A stretch of DNA of 64,000 nt from CALIKS01 sp964440295 (GTDB taxonomy: Archaea; Thermoproteota; Nitrososphaeria_A; Caldarchaeales; Calditenuaceae): positions 1-64,000 of the forward strand of contig CAYTRT010000001.1 in the NCBI GenBank assembly GCA_964440295.1. The letters run 5' to 3'. Made by a program: the position numbers and the translations under genes. Numbering within the stretch: the first letter of the stretch is position 1; the number at the start of each line of letters is the position of its first letter. Below, one piece after another: positions 7,589 to 15,959 of the stretch. The notes under the pieces are model-generated. The model had not been told where the DNA came from, did not search any database, and was given only the letters and a program-made list of their open reading frames with translations.

Positions 7589-9513
7589 TCACCTTAAACA
7601 ACAACAAGATAATGGACGTGAGTCTTCCATTAAAATCTCTCATAGTGAATATAAAGAGCAAGTCTGGAAACACGGCCGCAGGATTTACCTTCACCGGCAA
7701 ACTAATGTATGACAGCAACACGTATGCTGAGGCAACCACAAATGACGGAATACTTAACTTCGGAATAGTTTATGGAAACCGCGACTATATACTTAAAGTT
7801 CTGTTCGAGGGCTCAGAGATCTACAGCGGGGTCATTAAGGGAGCAGACTTAGGCGCAATGTCCATAACTGGCTCAATTGGAGATTTCAGCATCAAAGTAT
7901 CCACCAGCGACTTATTCGGCAAACTTAAAGACATATCAGATGACATGTCTCTGAGAATAAAGATTGGCAAGTTCCAAGTTGAAAAAAGACTAACTGAGGG
8001 ATCTATAACTTATCGTGACTACCCACTAGTCAATTACAGTTACGAGCTATTGCTTGACTCTGATGTTGTTGGATCTGGAAGCATAGAGGCTCTTCAGCAT
8101 CAAACAATCTATACGATAACTCCAAGCTCAAAAGAGTTAAAGGTTACTGCGTTATCACTTGATAATAAGTCACTGAGTGGAAAGCTAGTATTAATGTTTA
8201 GCAATGGAGAAAAGATAGGAGAAATCGACATCTCGGAGGACTCCACAACCATAAAGGGACTATTACGACTGAGATACAACTACAGATTCTACTACATGAA
8301 CATACAGGTCGCGGAGGGGGTCATAGAGAAAGAATCGGTCGATAAGTCAAAATTTGAAATAATTACCTCCGTGTCAGACGTAAAAATTACCGCATTAGAC
8401 TACTCCGCAGAGAATAAACTAGCAGGAGCGAGCATCGTGTTGTCTGTAGGAGATTATAAAAGCACCAAGATGACCGACAGTGATGGAGTGGCAGTTTTTG
8501 AGAAGGTTCCACTTACTAGGGTCACAACAACTATTTACTACAAGGGAGTAAAAATCTATTCCAGCCCACAGGAGCTCTCACCATCTAGGACTACGTTGAC
8601 CATATCTGGCACCGGAGTGTATAAAGTAGGGATAAAGGTACTGGACGGCGAAAAAGAACCTCTGACTGATGGTGAGCTTGAGGGATCTGTGGGAGACTAT
8701 AAACTAGCAGGAAAGTTGGATAAGGATGGCACGATTACGGCAAAGCTTGTACCTAACGGAACAATGACTATCAGAGTAAAGTACCTAACGGTGAATGTAT
8801 ATGAAGATTCTCATAAAATAGAGCGTGACGGCCAATTGATCGAAATTGTCGCGAAGATATATACGATGAAGGTAAACGCCTACAAATCGACTGAGAAAGG
8901 AGATGAACCACTCGAAAGTGCACGAATACATTTTGAAAAAGATGGCACAGAAATAATTGCTGGCGATATTAGGGACGGAATTTTCCAGTATAAGCTACCC
9001 GCCTCAAATTACAATGTCTGGGTCGAGTACCAAGGCGTAAAGGTCGGTGAGAAGATGGTTCAACACAACGGGCCCACACAAGTAAGCATACCGACAGAAG
9101 TCTATGAGGTATCCCTATTTGTAATAGACTTGGCTGAGAATCCAATACCAAATATAGATGTTAAGTTTGTACGTGATGATAAATTGATAATGACTGGTAG
9201 TACTGATAGTGAAGGAAAAGTCATGGTATCTCTGGCAAGGGGCGAATATGACGTAGAATACATGATCGAGGGAAAGAAGTATTCCTACTCTATAGCGGTT
9301 AATGAGGTAGGATCCAAGGTCCTCTTAGCGGAAAGAAATAATAACCTGCAATTACTCACGTCTTTAATCGCTTCAGCCTCATTAGGAGGAATTGCTGTCT
9401 TCAGCTTAGTAATGTCTTTTAGGATTAGGGCTCCCAGAAGAGGTGTAGCTCGTGGAGGTAGAGGCACGGATTGGAGGAGACCCCAGCGGAAACCGATAAA
9501 GAAAAACGTTTGA
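7589..9513 (+). CDS. Large membrane-anchored surface protein with repeated beta-sandwich modules, 5' end in gap
   Basis: About 640 residues are visible; the N-terminus is in the gap. The chain is a series of beta-rich modules that look like carboxypeptidase-regulatory, CNA-B or transthyretin-type repeats. Recurrent features are strands such as VTALDYSAENKLAGASIVLS and IDLAENPIPNIDVKF, each followed by a D-x-x-G turn and a closing strand with aromatic-Gly-Val-Lys, as in YYKGVKIYSS and EYQGVKVGEK. Near the end there is one hydrophobic helix (LTSLIASASLGGIAVFSLVMSF) and then a strongly basic tail (RAPRRGVARGGRG). The topology should be outside-modules, single TM helix, short cytoplasmic tail. 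Its 3' end overlaps the signal peptidase gene by 43 nt. Function is probably cell envelope or adhesion; no specific ligand can be inferred. Confidence 0.75.
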
Positions 9514-10049
9514 GCTTTTACAAGGGAGTAGCTCGAAGCTTGTTGCTACTAGGAACGACTGTATTCCTAGCAATAATGATATTTCTGCTAATAGGAGTAG
9601 TTATGGGTACGCCTTCTCCACTGGTGGTCGTAAAATCTGGAAGCATGAGACCAGTCATAGAGGTAGGCGATATACTCGTAATTACAGGCGTTGATTATGA
9701 TGCAATAATAGCGTCTCCAGAAAACGGGGACGTAATAGTGTACAAGGTGTGGGGCTACGAAACACCAATTATTCACAGAGCCATTGCCAAGACGCCCGCC
9801 GGAATTATAACTAAGGGAGACGCAAACAGGGATCCAGACCCTTGGTCACCCATAACTAAGGATCAGATAATGGGGAAATGGACCGGCATAAAAATTCCCT
9901 ACTGGACTGGTCTTGGATACCTTGCACTGGCTTTAAAAGATGAACGCTACTACCCAATAAGTTACCTAATAATTTTTTCAGTGATCTTGATAGACGTGTT
10001 GTTCCTACTTAGAGACAGTTTTTTAAAATCTAAAGATACTTCTCCTTAA
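9471..10049 (+). CDS. Signal peptidase I (archaeal/Sec11 type)
   Basis: A 192-residue membrane protease. TM helix 1 spans about 24-46, with the catalytic domain outside. The catalytic serine is S58 in KSGSMRP, and the Sec11-type general base is H102 in PIIHR. The acidic box is KGDANRDPDP (D117, D121 or D123). A second TM helix lies near the C-terminus (SYLIIFSVILIDVLFLL). This Ser-His-Asp arrangement is archaeal/ER type rather than the bacterial Ser-Lys type. The TTG start at 9471 is supported by GGAGGT at 9454-9459. It overlaps the surface-protein gene by 43 nt, so the two are likely co-translated, which suggests that protein is among its substrates. Confidence 0.93.
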   Translation: MEETPAETDKEKRLSFYKGVARSLLLLGTTVFLAIMIFLLIGVVMGTPSPLVVVKSGSMRPVIEVGDILVITGVDYDAIIASPENGDVIVYKVWGYETPIIHRAIAKTPAGIITKGDANRDPDPWSPITKDQIMGKWTGIKIPYWTGLGYLALALKDERYYPISYLIIFSVILIDVLFLLRDSFLKSKDTSP

Positions 10050-10680
10050 TTTTGAGGGCCAGCGATGCATATCTTGAATTTGGTGCAACTTTTTCAACTA
10101 TCTCTAAATACTTCTTGGCTGACTCGCAAAGCTCTGAGGCCTTATCTATGAGTCCCATGTTTTTGTAGGGCTTGATCCTCGAGGCGTGAATGGCAGCCTC
10201 GATTAAGGCAAATACCGCCCTCGTGTATGGTTTAGGCTTCACTTCGAGATGTCCCACGTATACTGGTGAACATGTAAACTCTATCAGCTCGTCATGTTTC
10301 GAAGTATTAATAACCCTGAACTCGATCCAAGCCGTAGCCCTACTCAATCGTGGTACCTTGATGGAATTTGACTCGGCGTAATCAAAGTTTGCGCATAAGT
10401 CAAGTGCCGCCTCTACAAGCAGTTCTGGGTCGGTGACGTTTAAGACGCCGAATGGTGTGAGTAATAAGTTCTCTCCAGTCTTGCTTAGAGGGTAAGCCTT
10501 AATCTTGAATAGAACTGAGTCACTAGTTTTCTCGAACAATGCTCCCATAGTTGCAGCGTGAGGCTTACCAAGACGGTCCAGCGACGTAATTATGGTTTCA
10601 TAGATAATCCCCGACTCAAATCCTAGCTCGTCTATCTTCTTCACTATTGTTCCTTCATTAAGGGTCAAGATCCTCAGCAA
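10030..10680 (-). CDS. DUF447 family FMN-binding-like protein
   Basis: A 216-residue protein of the archaeal DUF447 family. The N-terminal split-barrel pattern is YETIITSLDRLGKPHAATMGALFE, with a middle segment NVTDPELLVEAALDL and a C-terminal helical region EAAIHASRIKPYKNMGLIDKA. Members are flavin-reductase-like and, as I recall, occur near methanopterin pathway genes in some methylotrophs; the reaction is not known to me. The start is TTG at 10680. Its 3' end overlaps the signal peptidase gene by 20 nt in a convergent arrangement. Here it lies 5 kb from beta-RFAP synthase, so a pathway link is only suggestive. Confidence 0.75.
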   Translation of the reverse strand: MLRILTLNEGTIVKKIDELGFESGIIYETIITSLDRLGKPHAATMGALFEKTSDSVLFKIKAYPLSKTGENLLLTPFGVLNVTDPELLVEAALDLCANFDYAESNSIKVPRLSRATAWIEFRVINTSKHDELIEFTCSPVYVGHLEVKPKPYTRAVFALIEAAIHASRIKPYKNMGLIDKASELCESAKKYLEIVEKVAPNSRYASLALKIKEKYL

Positions 10681-10768
10681 TCTCTATCCTTTAACGCCCT
10701 GTGATAAATTTTCAAGACCGCCTTATGCATTAATATAGTAGCTCAGATATGAATTGACGTAGTCAGTC

Positions 10769-11068
10769 ATGGAGGGCCAGCAAGTTTATTTAATCTCAGG
10801 GGAGGATTTAGAAAAGGTAAGACAAGCACTAATGGGCGATGAAATAACTTCTAAGGCCAACATCGTGTTCAAGGACGCCAAGCTGTTGACGGGGAGAGAA
10901 GGATACTATATAAGGGTGATCGGGACCGAGGAGCAGCTTAAACGAATAAAAGAAATCATCGGTGAATCAGCAAAAGAAATTGAAGCCAAGGAGGTAGAGG
11001 AAGTATTAAAAAAGCTTCAGGAAGAGGATGAAAGTGCCCTAGCAGGTTTTGGCAGCATATTCGGATAG
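10769..11068 (+). CDS. Small conserved-type protein with C-terminal GFGSIFG, upstream of KaiC-like ATPase
   Basis: A 99-residue protein of unknown family. Predicted order: a short strand-helix (VYLISGEDLEKVRQAL), two strands (ANIVFKDAKLL and GYYIRVIG), a helix (EEQLKRIKEII), a long acidic amphipathic helix (EIEAKEVEEVLKKLQEEDES), and a hydrophobic tail GFGSIFG. The fold could be a small alpha/beta KH- or ACT-like unit. The Phe/Gly tail resembles a docking peptide. The ATG at 10769 is followed 47 nt after its stop by the KaiC-like gene on the same strand, so the two may act together. I do not recognise the family by name. Confidence 0.7.
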   Translation: MEGQQVYLISGEDLEKVRQALMGDEITSKANIVFKDAKLLTGREGYYIRVIGTEEQLKRIKEIIGESAKEIEAKEVEEVLKKLQEEDESALAGFGSIFG

Positions 11069-11115
11069 TCTGTAAGGGTTTCACTTAAATAATCCTTATA
11101 CCGAGTAATATTGTA

Positions 11116-11976
11116 ATGCTGATCGAACGAGTCTCTACCGGCATACCAATGCTGGACAGAATACTTGGAGGAGGATTCATACGGGGAAAGACATACCTCA
11201 TAACTGGCGAGACAGGTGTTGGCAAAACAATCATGAGTCTGCAGTTTTTAATGGATGGGCTCCAAAAAGGCGAAGACGTCGCATATGTCTCTCTAGACGA
11301 GAGAATATCTGCAGTGCTTGACGGTGCATTAACTTTGGGCTGGGATTTTTGGAGCTATTACAAGGCAGGACATTTTTATCCATTTGAGATAAGGATATAC
11401 TCCGAAGATCTTGGAAAATACAGGAAGGACAGCAAAGCATACATAGATACAATAATTAAAATGACTAGGGGAGGCAAGGTCTCTAGAATCGTGTTAGACC
11501 CAATTTCGGCTATGGCTTTTGGAGCAGGAGAAGAATTTGCAGTGCGCGAATATATTCGCGAGATAATTCTATTCCTAGAAGAAAGAATAGGCGCGACCAC
11601 GGTTATCACATGCGATATCCCAACAGGCTCAAACAAGCTCAGCAGGTTCGGCTATGAAGAATACCTATCATCCGGAGTAATCGTGATAGGTCTCGTTAGA
11701 GTGGGGGGCAGGCTAATCAGAACACTATACGTAAGAAAGATGAGGTGGTCGCCAGCCGACTCAACTATCTACACCTTCGAAATTGTTAGGAACAAGGGAA
11801 TAAGCATCGGGCCACCATTAAGAGTATTGGAGCTGCGTAATCTGAGCGCACAAGCATCAATACTGAGCGGCTACAGATACGGATCAGAGTCAGTACCAAC
11901 AGAAAAAGAGACACAGGAGTTTGGTGACTTTTCAGTAAAGAACATAAAAGACTCGGCTGACATCAATCTTCCATAA
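11116..11976 (+). CDS. KaiC-like RecA-superfamily ATPase (single domain)
   Basis: A 286-residue protein with one RecA/KaiC domain. It opens with the KaiC-type signature STGIPMLDRILGGGFIRG. Walker A is GETGVGKT (31-38), and a Walker B-like strand is RIVLDPISAM. A DDxR-type or Glu-rich strand lies between them (VAYVSLDER), and RKMRWSPADSTIYTFEI near the C-terminus matches the family's last strands. Two-domain KaiC and archaellum FlaH are different in length and context. Archaeal single-domain KaiC proteins are commonly signalling ATPases of unknown target. The last 14 nt overlap the convergent RPA gene. The C-terminal 40 residues are low-complexity and probably disordered. Confidence 0.88.
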   Translation: MLIERVSTGIPMLDRILGGGFIRGKTYLITGETGVGKTIMSLQFLMDGLQKGEDVAYVSLDERISAVLDGALTLGWDFWSYYKAGHFYPFEIRIYSEDLGKYRKDSKAYIDTIIKMTRGGKVSRIVLDPISAMAFGAGEEFAVREYIREIILFLEERIGATTVITCDIPTGSNKLSRFGYEEYLSSGVIVIGLVRVGGRLIRTLYVRKMRWSPADSTIYTFEIVRNKGISIGPPLRVLELRNLSAQASILSGYRYGSESVPTEKETQEFGDFSVKNIKDSADINLP

Positions 11977-13315
11977 GTTTTTCCACTTTTGATATATCGT
12001 CTATAATAACTTCTAAGCCTCCAAATTTAGTCTTTCGGACTTTAATCCATTTGAGTCGAACTTTACTTCCTTCAGGAATACTGTTGAGGACAGCGGCATT
12101 TTTGCCAAAAACTCTAGAATAAATGTTTCTTTCACCATCGCTTAACCAAAAGTTGAGGGTCTCAAACTCCTCTCCACTTTTCGACTTCTGCGTAGCGAGC
12201 GGCGTCTTTATCCCAACTCGTCCTTCGACGCAGACGTAAGACAAATCTTCTGAAAGTTCTCCTAGAGTGTATATAGTCTGGAGGTTCGGCACATCTGCAT
12301 CTAGCTTTTCGCTCAATTCGAAGGGCAATAGTAGCCATTTTCTATTTTCATAGATAAGCTCGTATTTTTTCACGACATAGCTCTTTCCCAACTCTAGGTT
12401 AGGGTGTTTAGCAAAGAGTACATAATCCGAACACGCTATTATGTAAATATTGTCACTACCTATCGACCCTACTCTATCAAGAATAGTTATCTTCAATTCT
12501 GGTAATGATAAATCGGTGGCTGTGTTAATCGGCACAATGCATGTTTTAGGCGTTATGCTTAAGATACGTTTTACATACTTTGCTGCAGAAATCAAAACTG
12601 TCTGTCCCGGCATGAGATTTTTTAATAGGTTAACGTGTTCTCTCCAAGCAGTCATGCCTAACACTCTTTTTCCTATCAGTAATAATGTCTCTCTCAAAGT
12701 TGTCCTCTCGCGCTGGAGATCAATTGTGAATTCGTCTGAGAGTCCAATTATCTTTGCTTTGACGTCTAGCTCGACGCCTCTCTTTTCAGTTGGTAATTCT
12801 TCTTTAAAAAATGCTTCTAAAGGCTGAATATCTGAGTCCTCAATTTTCTTGATTATAGCGTTTTTTCCTAAGTGAAGTTCTGTCTTTCCATCAACTCCTT
12901 CCTTTGTATATGCTTCTTTAATGAACAAGACGTCTCCGACAAGAATATTCATATCCGCCATTTTTCTCAGCGACTCGCTCCAGACAATTGCGGATATTAT
13001 GCCAGTGTTGTCGCCTAGCCTCATGTATGCATACTCAGTTGAGCCGGATTTTAATGGTCCTCTCTTGCCAAGTACTCTACACACAACATTAACATTATTG
13101 AGTCCTCCGACAAGTTTACCGAGAGGTACCACGTACTCTTCTGCGCGTGCGATTTCAAACACCCCAAGTTCTTCGCCGATTAGATAAAGAGCACCTAGAC
13201 GTGTTAGTCGAGGATTCTCATGTATGAGCTGGGCAATCCTCTTCTCTATTTCTTCTCTCCTTTCTTCTCCAATCTTTTTAATAATTTTAATTAAAATCTC
13301 TTCTTCTTTGCTCAA
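11963..13315 (-). CDS. RPA-like single-stranded DNA-binding protein (multi-OB)
   Basis: A 450-residue replication protein A-type protein. An N-terminal helical region (about 1-60, highly charged) is followed by at least three OB-fold-like segments. The first is near 70-165 (VVCRVLGKRGPLKSG ... AYMRLGDNTGIISAIVW), the second near 185-290 with VDVKAKIIGLSD, and the last near 345-440 with VCVEGRVGIKTPL and VRLKWIKVRKT. It should coat ssDNA in replication and repair. No zinc-finger cysteines are seen. The start TTG lies 5 nt downstream of the gcvT stop, making it the fourth gene of a gcvPA-gcvPB-gcvT operon. It is convergent with, and overlaps by 14 nt, the KaiC-like gene. Confidence 0.85.
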   Translation of the reverse strand: MSKEEEILIKIIKKIGEERREEIEKRIAQLIHENPRLTRLGALYLIGEELGVFEIARAEEYVVPLGKLVGGLNNVNVVCRVLGKRGPLKSGSTEYAYMRLGDNTGIISAIVWSESLRKMADMNILVGDVLFIKEAYTKEGVDGKTELHLGKNAIIKKIEDSDIQPLEAFFKEELPTEKRGVELDVKAKIIGLSDEFTIDLQRERTTLRETLLLIGKRVLGMTAWREHVNLLKNLMPGQTVLISAAKYVKRILSITPKTCIVPINTATDLSLPELKITILDRVGSIGSDNIYIIACSDYVLFAKHPNLELGKSYVVKKYELIYENRKWLLLPFELSEKLDADVPNLQTIYTLGELSEDLSYVCVEGRVGIKTPLATQKSKSGEEFETLNFWLSDGERNIYSRVFGKNAAVLNSIPEGSKVRLKWIKVRKTKFGGLEVIIDDISKVEKLMED

Positions 13316-13320
13316 GATTT

Positions 13321-14415
13321 TTACCTTGGAATCTTCAGGCTTATGAACGGGGCTAGTCTTATCCTTGCTGTTCTATATCCTTCTTTTAGTTTTACCAATA
13401 TTTTTCGATCTTTTTCAACAATTTTGCTCGAAACATAACCTAGCGCTATTCCTCTTTTTAGAGATAGTGAGAGGTTCCCGCTAGTTATATAACCTACCTC
13501 GTTTTCGTCTTCGAATAGTTTCATTCCTCTCCTAGGTATTCCCGGCTCCTCGAGCTCCACTCCTACCAGTATTTTCTCAGGTGGATGCTGAGTTTTTTCT
13601 TGATATGCCTTCTTACCGATAAATTCATGTCCATCTATTTGTATAGCCCACTCAAGCCTAGCTTCTATAGGTGTTATCGAGTCGTCAAAGTCAACTTGTG
13701 AAAGTGGGTATCCTGCTTCTAGTCTCAATACGTCTCTAGCAGCTAAGCCGCATGGAACCGCGCCTAGGGAAATTATTTCATTCCATATCTTCCCTGCCTC
13801 TTGATAATTGTCAGTCTTTATAAGAAACTCAAATCCATCCTCTCCCGTATATCCGCTCCTCGTTACAATTATGTCGATTCCTGCATGTTTTAGGAACTGT
13901 CCAGTAAACCACTTTAGTCCACTTACATCTAAATTAAGCAACTTAGATACTAACTCAACGGCACGCGGGCCCTGTATGGCTACTAGCACTGTTCTATCCG
14001 TTATATCTTCTATATTTATCGATGGTTTGGCAAAACTCCTAACCCATTCATGGACCTTAGGGTCAGTCGCCGCATTTGTAGTCAAGACGTATTCATTATC
14101 ACCCACCCTCAGAATTGTGCCATCATCAATAATGCCTGCATGCTCATTAAGTAGTAAACAATATTTCATTTTCCCAACTTTAAGTCTTGAAGCATCAATG
14201 GTCAGTATCTCGGATAGGTATTCGGTTGCTCCGGCCCCTGAGATTAATGTTCTCTTCATGTGACTTACGTCGAATACTCCTACATTGTTCCTAACGGCAT
14301 AGTGTTCCTCCTTTAGTGACCTATAGAACAGCGGTGTACGCCATCCCTCAAACTCGGCTATTTCTTTAGCTGATTTTTCATGAATTGGAAATAAGACCGG
14401 CTCTCTTAGCTTCAT
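13321..14415 (-). CDS. gcvT: Glycine cleavage system T protein (aminomethyltransferase)
   Basis: A 364-residue GcvT. Family segments include AVRNNVGVFDVSHM near the N-terminus, the central VAIQGPRAVELVSKLL, VTRSGYTGEDGFEF, CGLAARDVLRLEAGYPL, and the C-terminal G-x-I-TSG-x-LSLSL-xx-GIALGYV pattern. It releases ammonia and transfers the methylene group from lipoyl-GcvH to a tetrahydropterin. With beta-RFAP synthase in this genome the acceptor may be tetrahydromethanopterin rather than folate (inference). Start ATG overlaps the stop of gcvPB by 4 nt. GcvH and dihydrolipoamide dehydrogenase are not in the window. Confidence 0.95.
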   Translation of the reverse strand: MKLREPVLFPIHEKSAKEIAEFEGWRTPLFYRSLKEEHYAVRNNVGVFDVSHMKRTLISGAGATEYLSEILTIDASRLKVGKMKYCLLLNEHAGIIDDGTILRVGDNEYVLTTNAATDPKVHEWVRSFAKPSINIEDITDRTVLVAIQGPRAVELVSKLLNLDVSGLKWFTGQFLKHAGIDIIVTRSGYTGEDGFEFLIKTDNYQEAGKIWNEIISLGAVPCGLAARDVLRLEAGYPLSQVDFDDSITPIEARLEWAIQIDGHEFIGKKAYQEKTQHPPEKILVGVELEEPGIPRRGMKLFEDENEVGYITSGNLSLSLKRGIALGYVSSKIVEKDRKILVKLKEGYRTARIRLAPFISLKIPR

Positions 14416-15959
14416 TGCGTCTCAACCTTACTAACACTTTGAGACTTCTTTGTATACATTTTCCAGCTCAATGTAAGTGAACGAGGGTGATTTGCCTTCA
14501 CCTCGTCTACCCTTCTGACTGACGTGTTATGGGGCGCATTTTTTACTTTTTCCGGATCTGTGTATGCCTCTTTAACTATTTGTCTTAGGGCCTCCGCAAA
14601 TCTGTCTAGCTCTCTCTTAGGCTCTGTCTCAGTTGGCTCGACCATGAATGCCTCCTCCACTATTAGTGGGAAATAAATTGTCGGTGCATGGAATCCATAA
14701 TCCAGCAGTCTCTTGGCAACGTCCTTCGTTGAGACGCCAGTGTCCTTAAGCAGTTTTTTAAAACTGACCACAAACTCGTGCTTCCTTGGGATGTCCGGTG
14801 CGTAGGGGACGGTGACTCCTTCGATTGATTTTATTTTCGAGAGGAGATAATTAGACGCGAGTACGGCTATCTCTGATGCCTCTCTTAGCCCTCGCCATCC
14901 AAGTCTCAGTAAATATGCGTATGCCTTCACACAGACTAGGAAGTTTCCATGAAATGATCTTATTCGTCCGATTGACTTCTTACTCGCAGAATCGAAGTAA
15001 TAGCCTTTTTCTGGAGAGTATGATATTAATGGGGGTGGCAGATAATCGATAAGTCTCTTTTTAACTCCTACTGGTCCAGAGCCGGGCCCTCCTCCTCCAT
15101 GGGGTGTTGAGAACGTTTTATGGAGGTTTAGGTGAACGATGTCAAAACCCATGTCTCCAGGCCTAGCTATGCCGGCAATCGCGTTTAGATTGGCCCCATC
15201 ATAGTATAGTAATCCATCATGGGAATGGACGATCTCGACTATCTCCTTAATTCTACCCTCAAATACACCGATTGTGTTTGGATTCGTTAGCATCAGTCCA
15301 GCAACGTCCTCCCCCATCATTTCTCTAAGTTTTTCAACGCTCACCATGCCATTCTTGTCTGACTCGACCTCCTCGACTTCAAATCCGGCCATCGAGGCTG
15401 AGGCAGGATTTGTGCCATGAGCAGAGTCGGGAACAATTATCACTCTCCTCTTCTCCCCCTTATCGAGATGATATTTTCTCATTATTAGGCATCCTGTAAA
15501 TTCTCCATGTGCCCCTGCTGCTGGAGCAAACGAGAATCTATCCATGCCCGTAATTGTGCAGAGCATCTTTTCTAGCCTGTAAAGTATCTCTAGACAGCCC
15601 TGCACAGTCGTAGAGTCTTGTAACGGATGAACATTAAGAAGCTCATTAATCATCACGGCCTCTTCATTCCCAACAGGATTGTACTTCATTGTGCAGCTTC
15701 CAAGTGGATAAAATCCTGTTGATACACTGTAATTCATCTGGCTCAGCCTAGTAAAATGACGGACAACCTCTACCTCTGAGACCGTCGGTAGATTAGGCTC
15801 GCCTCTAAGTAGATTCTTCGGTATTGTATCCATTGCTATGCTCCTATAATTACTAAGCTCGTCGCTCCAATCAACAGGCCTGTAACGATCTGCGTCTTTC
15901 CTCGCAATCTCAAACAAGAGAGGCTCCTTCCATCTTGCCTGTCTGAAATCTTCGCTCAT
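14412..15959 (-). CDS. gcvPB: Glycine dehydrogenase subunit 2 (P-protein C-terminal half)
   Basis: A 515-residue PLP enzyme subunit, the C-terminal half of a split P-protein. The PLP lysine is K281 in HLNLHKTFSTPHGGGGPG. Other signatures are FYPLGSCTMKYNP at 84-94, PDSAHGTNPASA and YYDGANLNAI. With GcvPA it decarboxylates glycine and passes the aminomethyl group to lipoyl-GcvH. It overlaps both neighbours by 4 nt, so the three gcv genes are translationally coupled. Length is typical for the split form. Confidence 0.97.
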   Translation of the reverse strand: MSEDFRQARWKEPLLFEIARKDADRYRPVDWSDELSNYRSIAMDTIPKNLLRGEPNLPTVSEVEVVRHFTRLSQMNYSVSTGFYPLGSCTMKYNPVGNEEAVMINELLNVHPLQDSTTVQGCLEILYRLEKMLCTITGMDRFSFAPAAGAHGEFTGCLIMRKYHLDKGEKRRVIIVPDSAHGTNPASASMAGFEVEEVESDKNGMVSVEKLREMMGEDVAGLMLTNPNTIGVFEGRIKEIVEIVHSHDGLLYYDGANLNAIAGIARPGDMGFDIVHLNLHKTFSTPHGGGGPGSGPVGVKKRLIDYLPPPLISYSPEKGYYFDSASKKSIGRIRSFHGNFLVCVKAYAYLLRLGWRGLREASEIAVLASNYLLSKIKSIEGVTVPYAPDIPRKHEFVVSFKKLLKDTGVSTKDVAKRLLDYGFHAPTIYFPLIVEEAFMVEPTETEPKRELDRFAEALRQIVKEAYTDPEKVKNAPHNTSVRRVDEVKANHPRSLTLSWKMYTKKSQSVSKVETQ

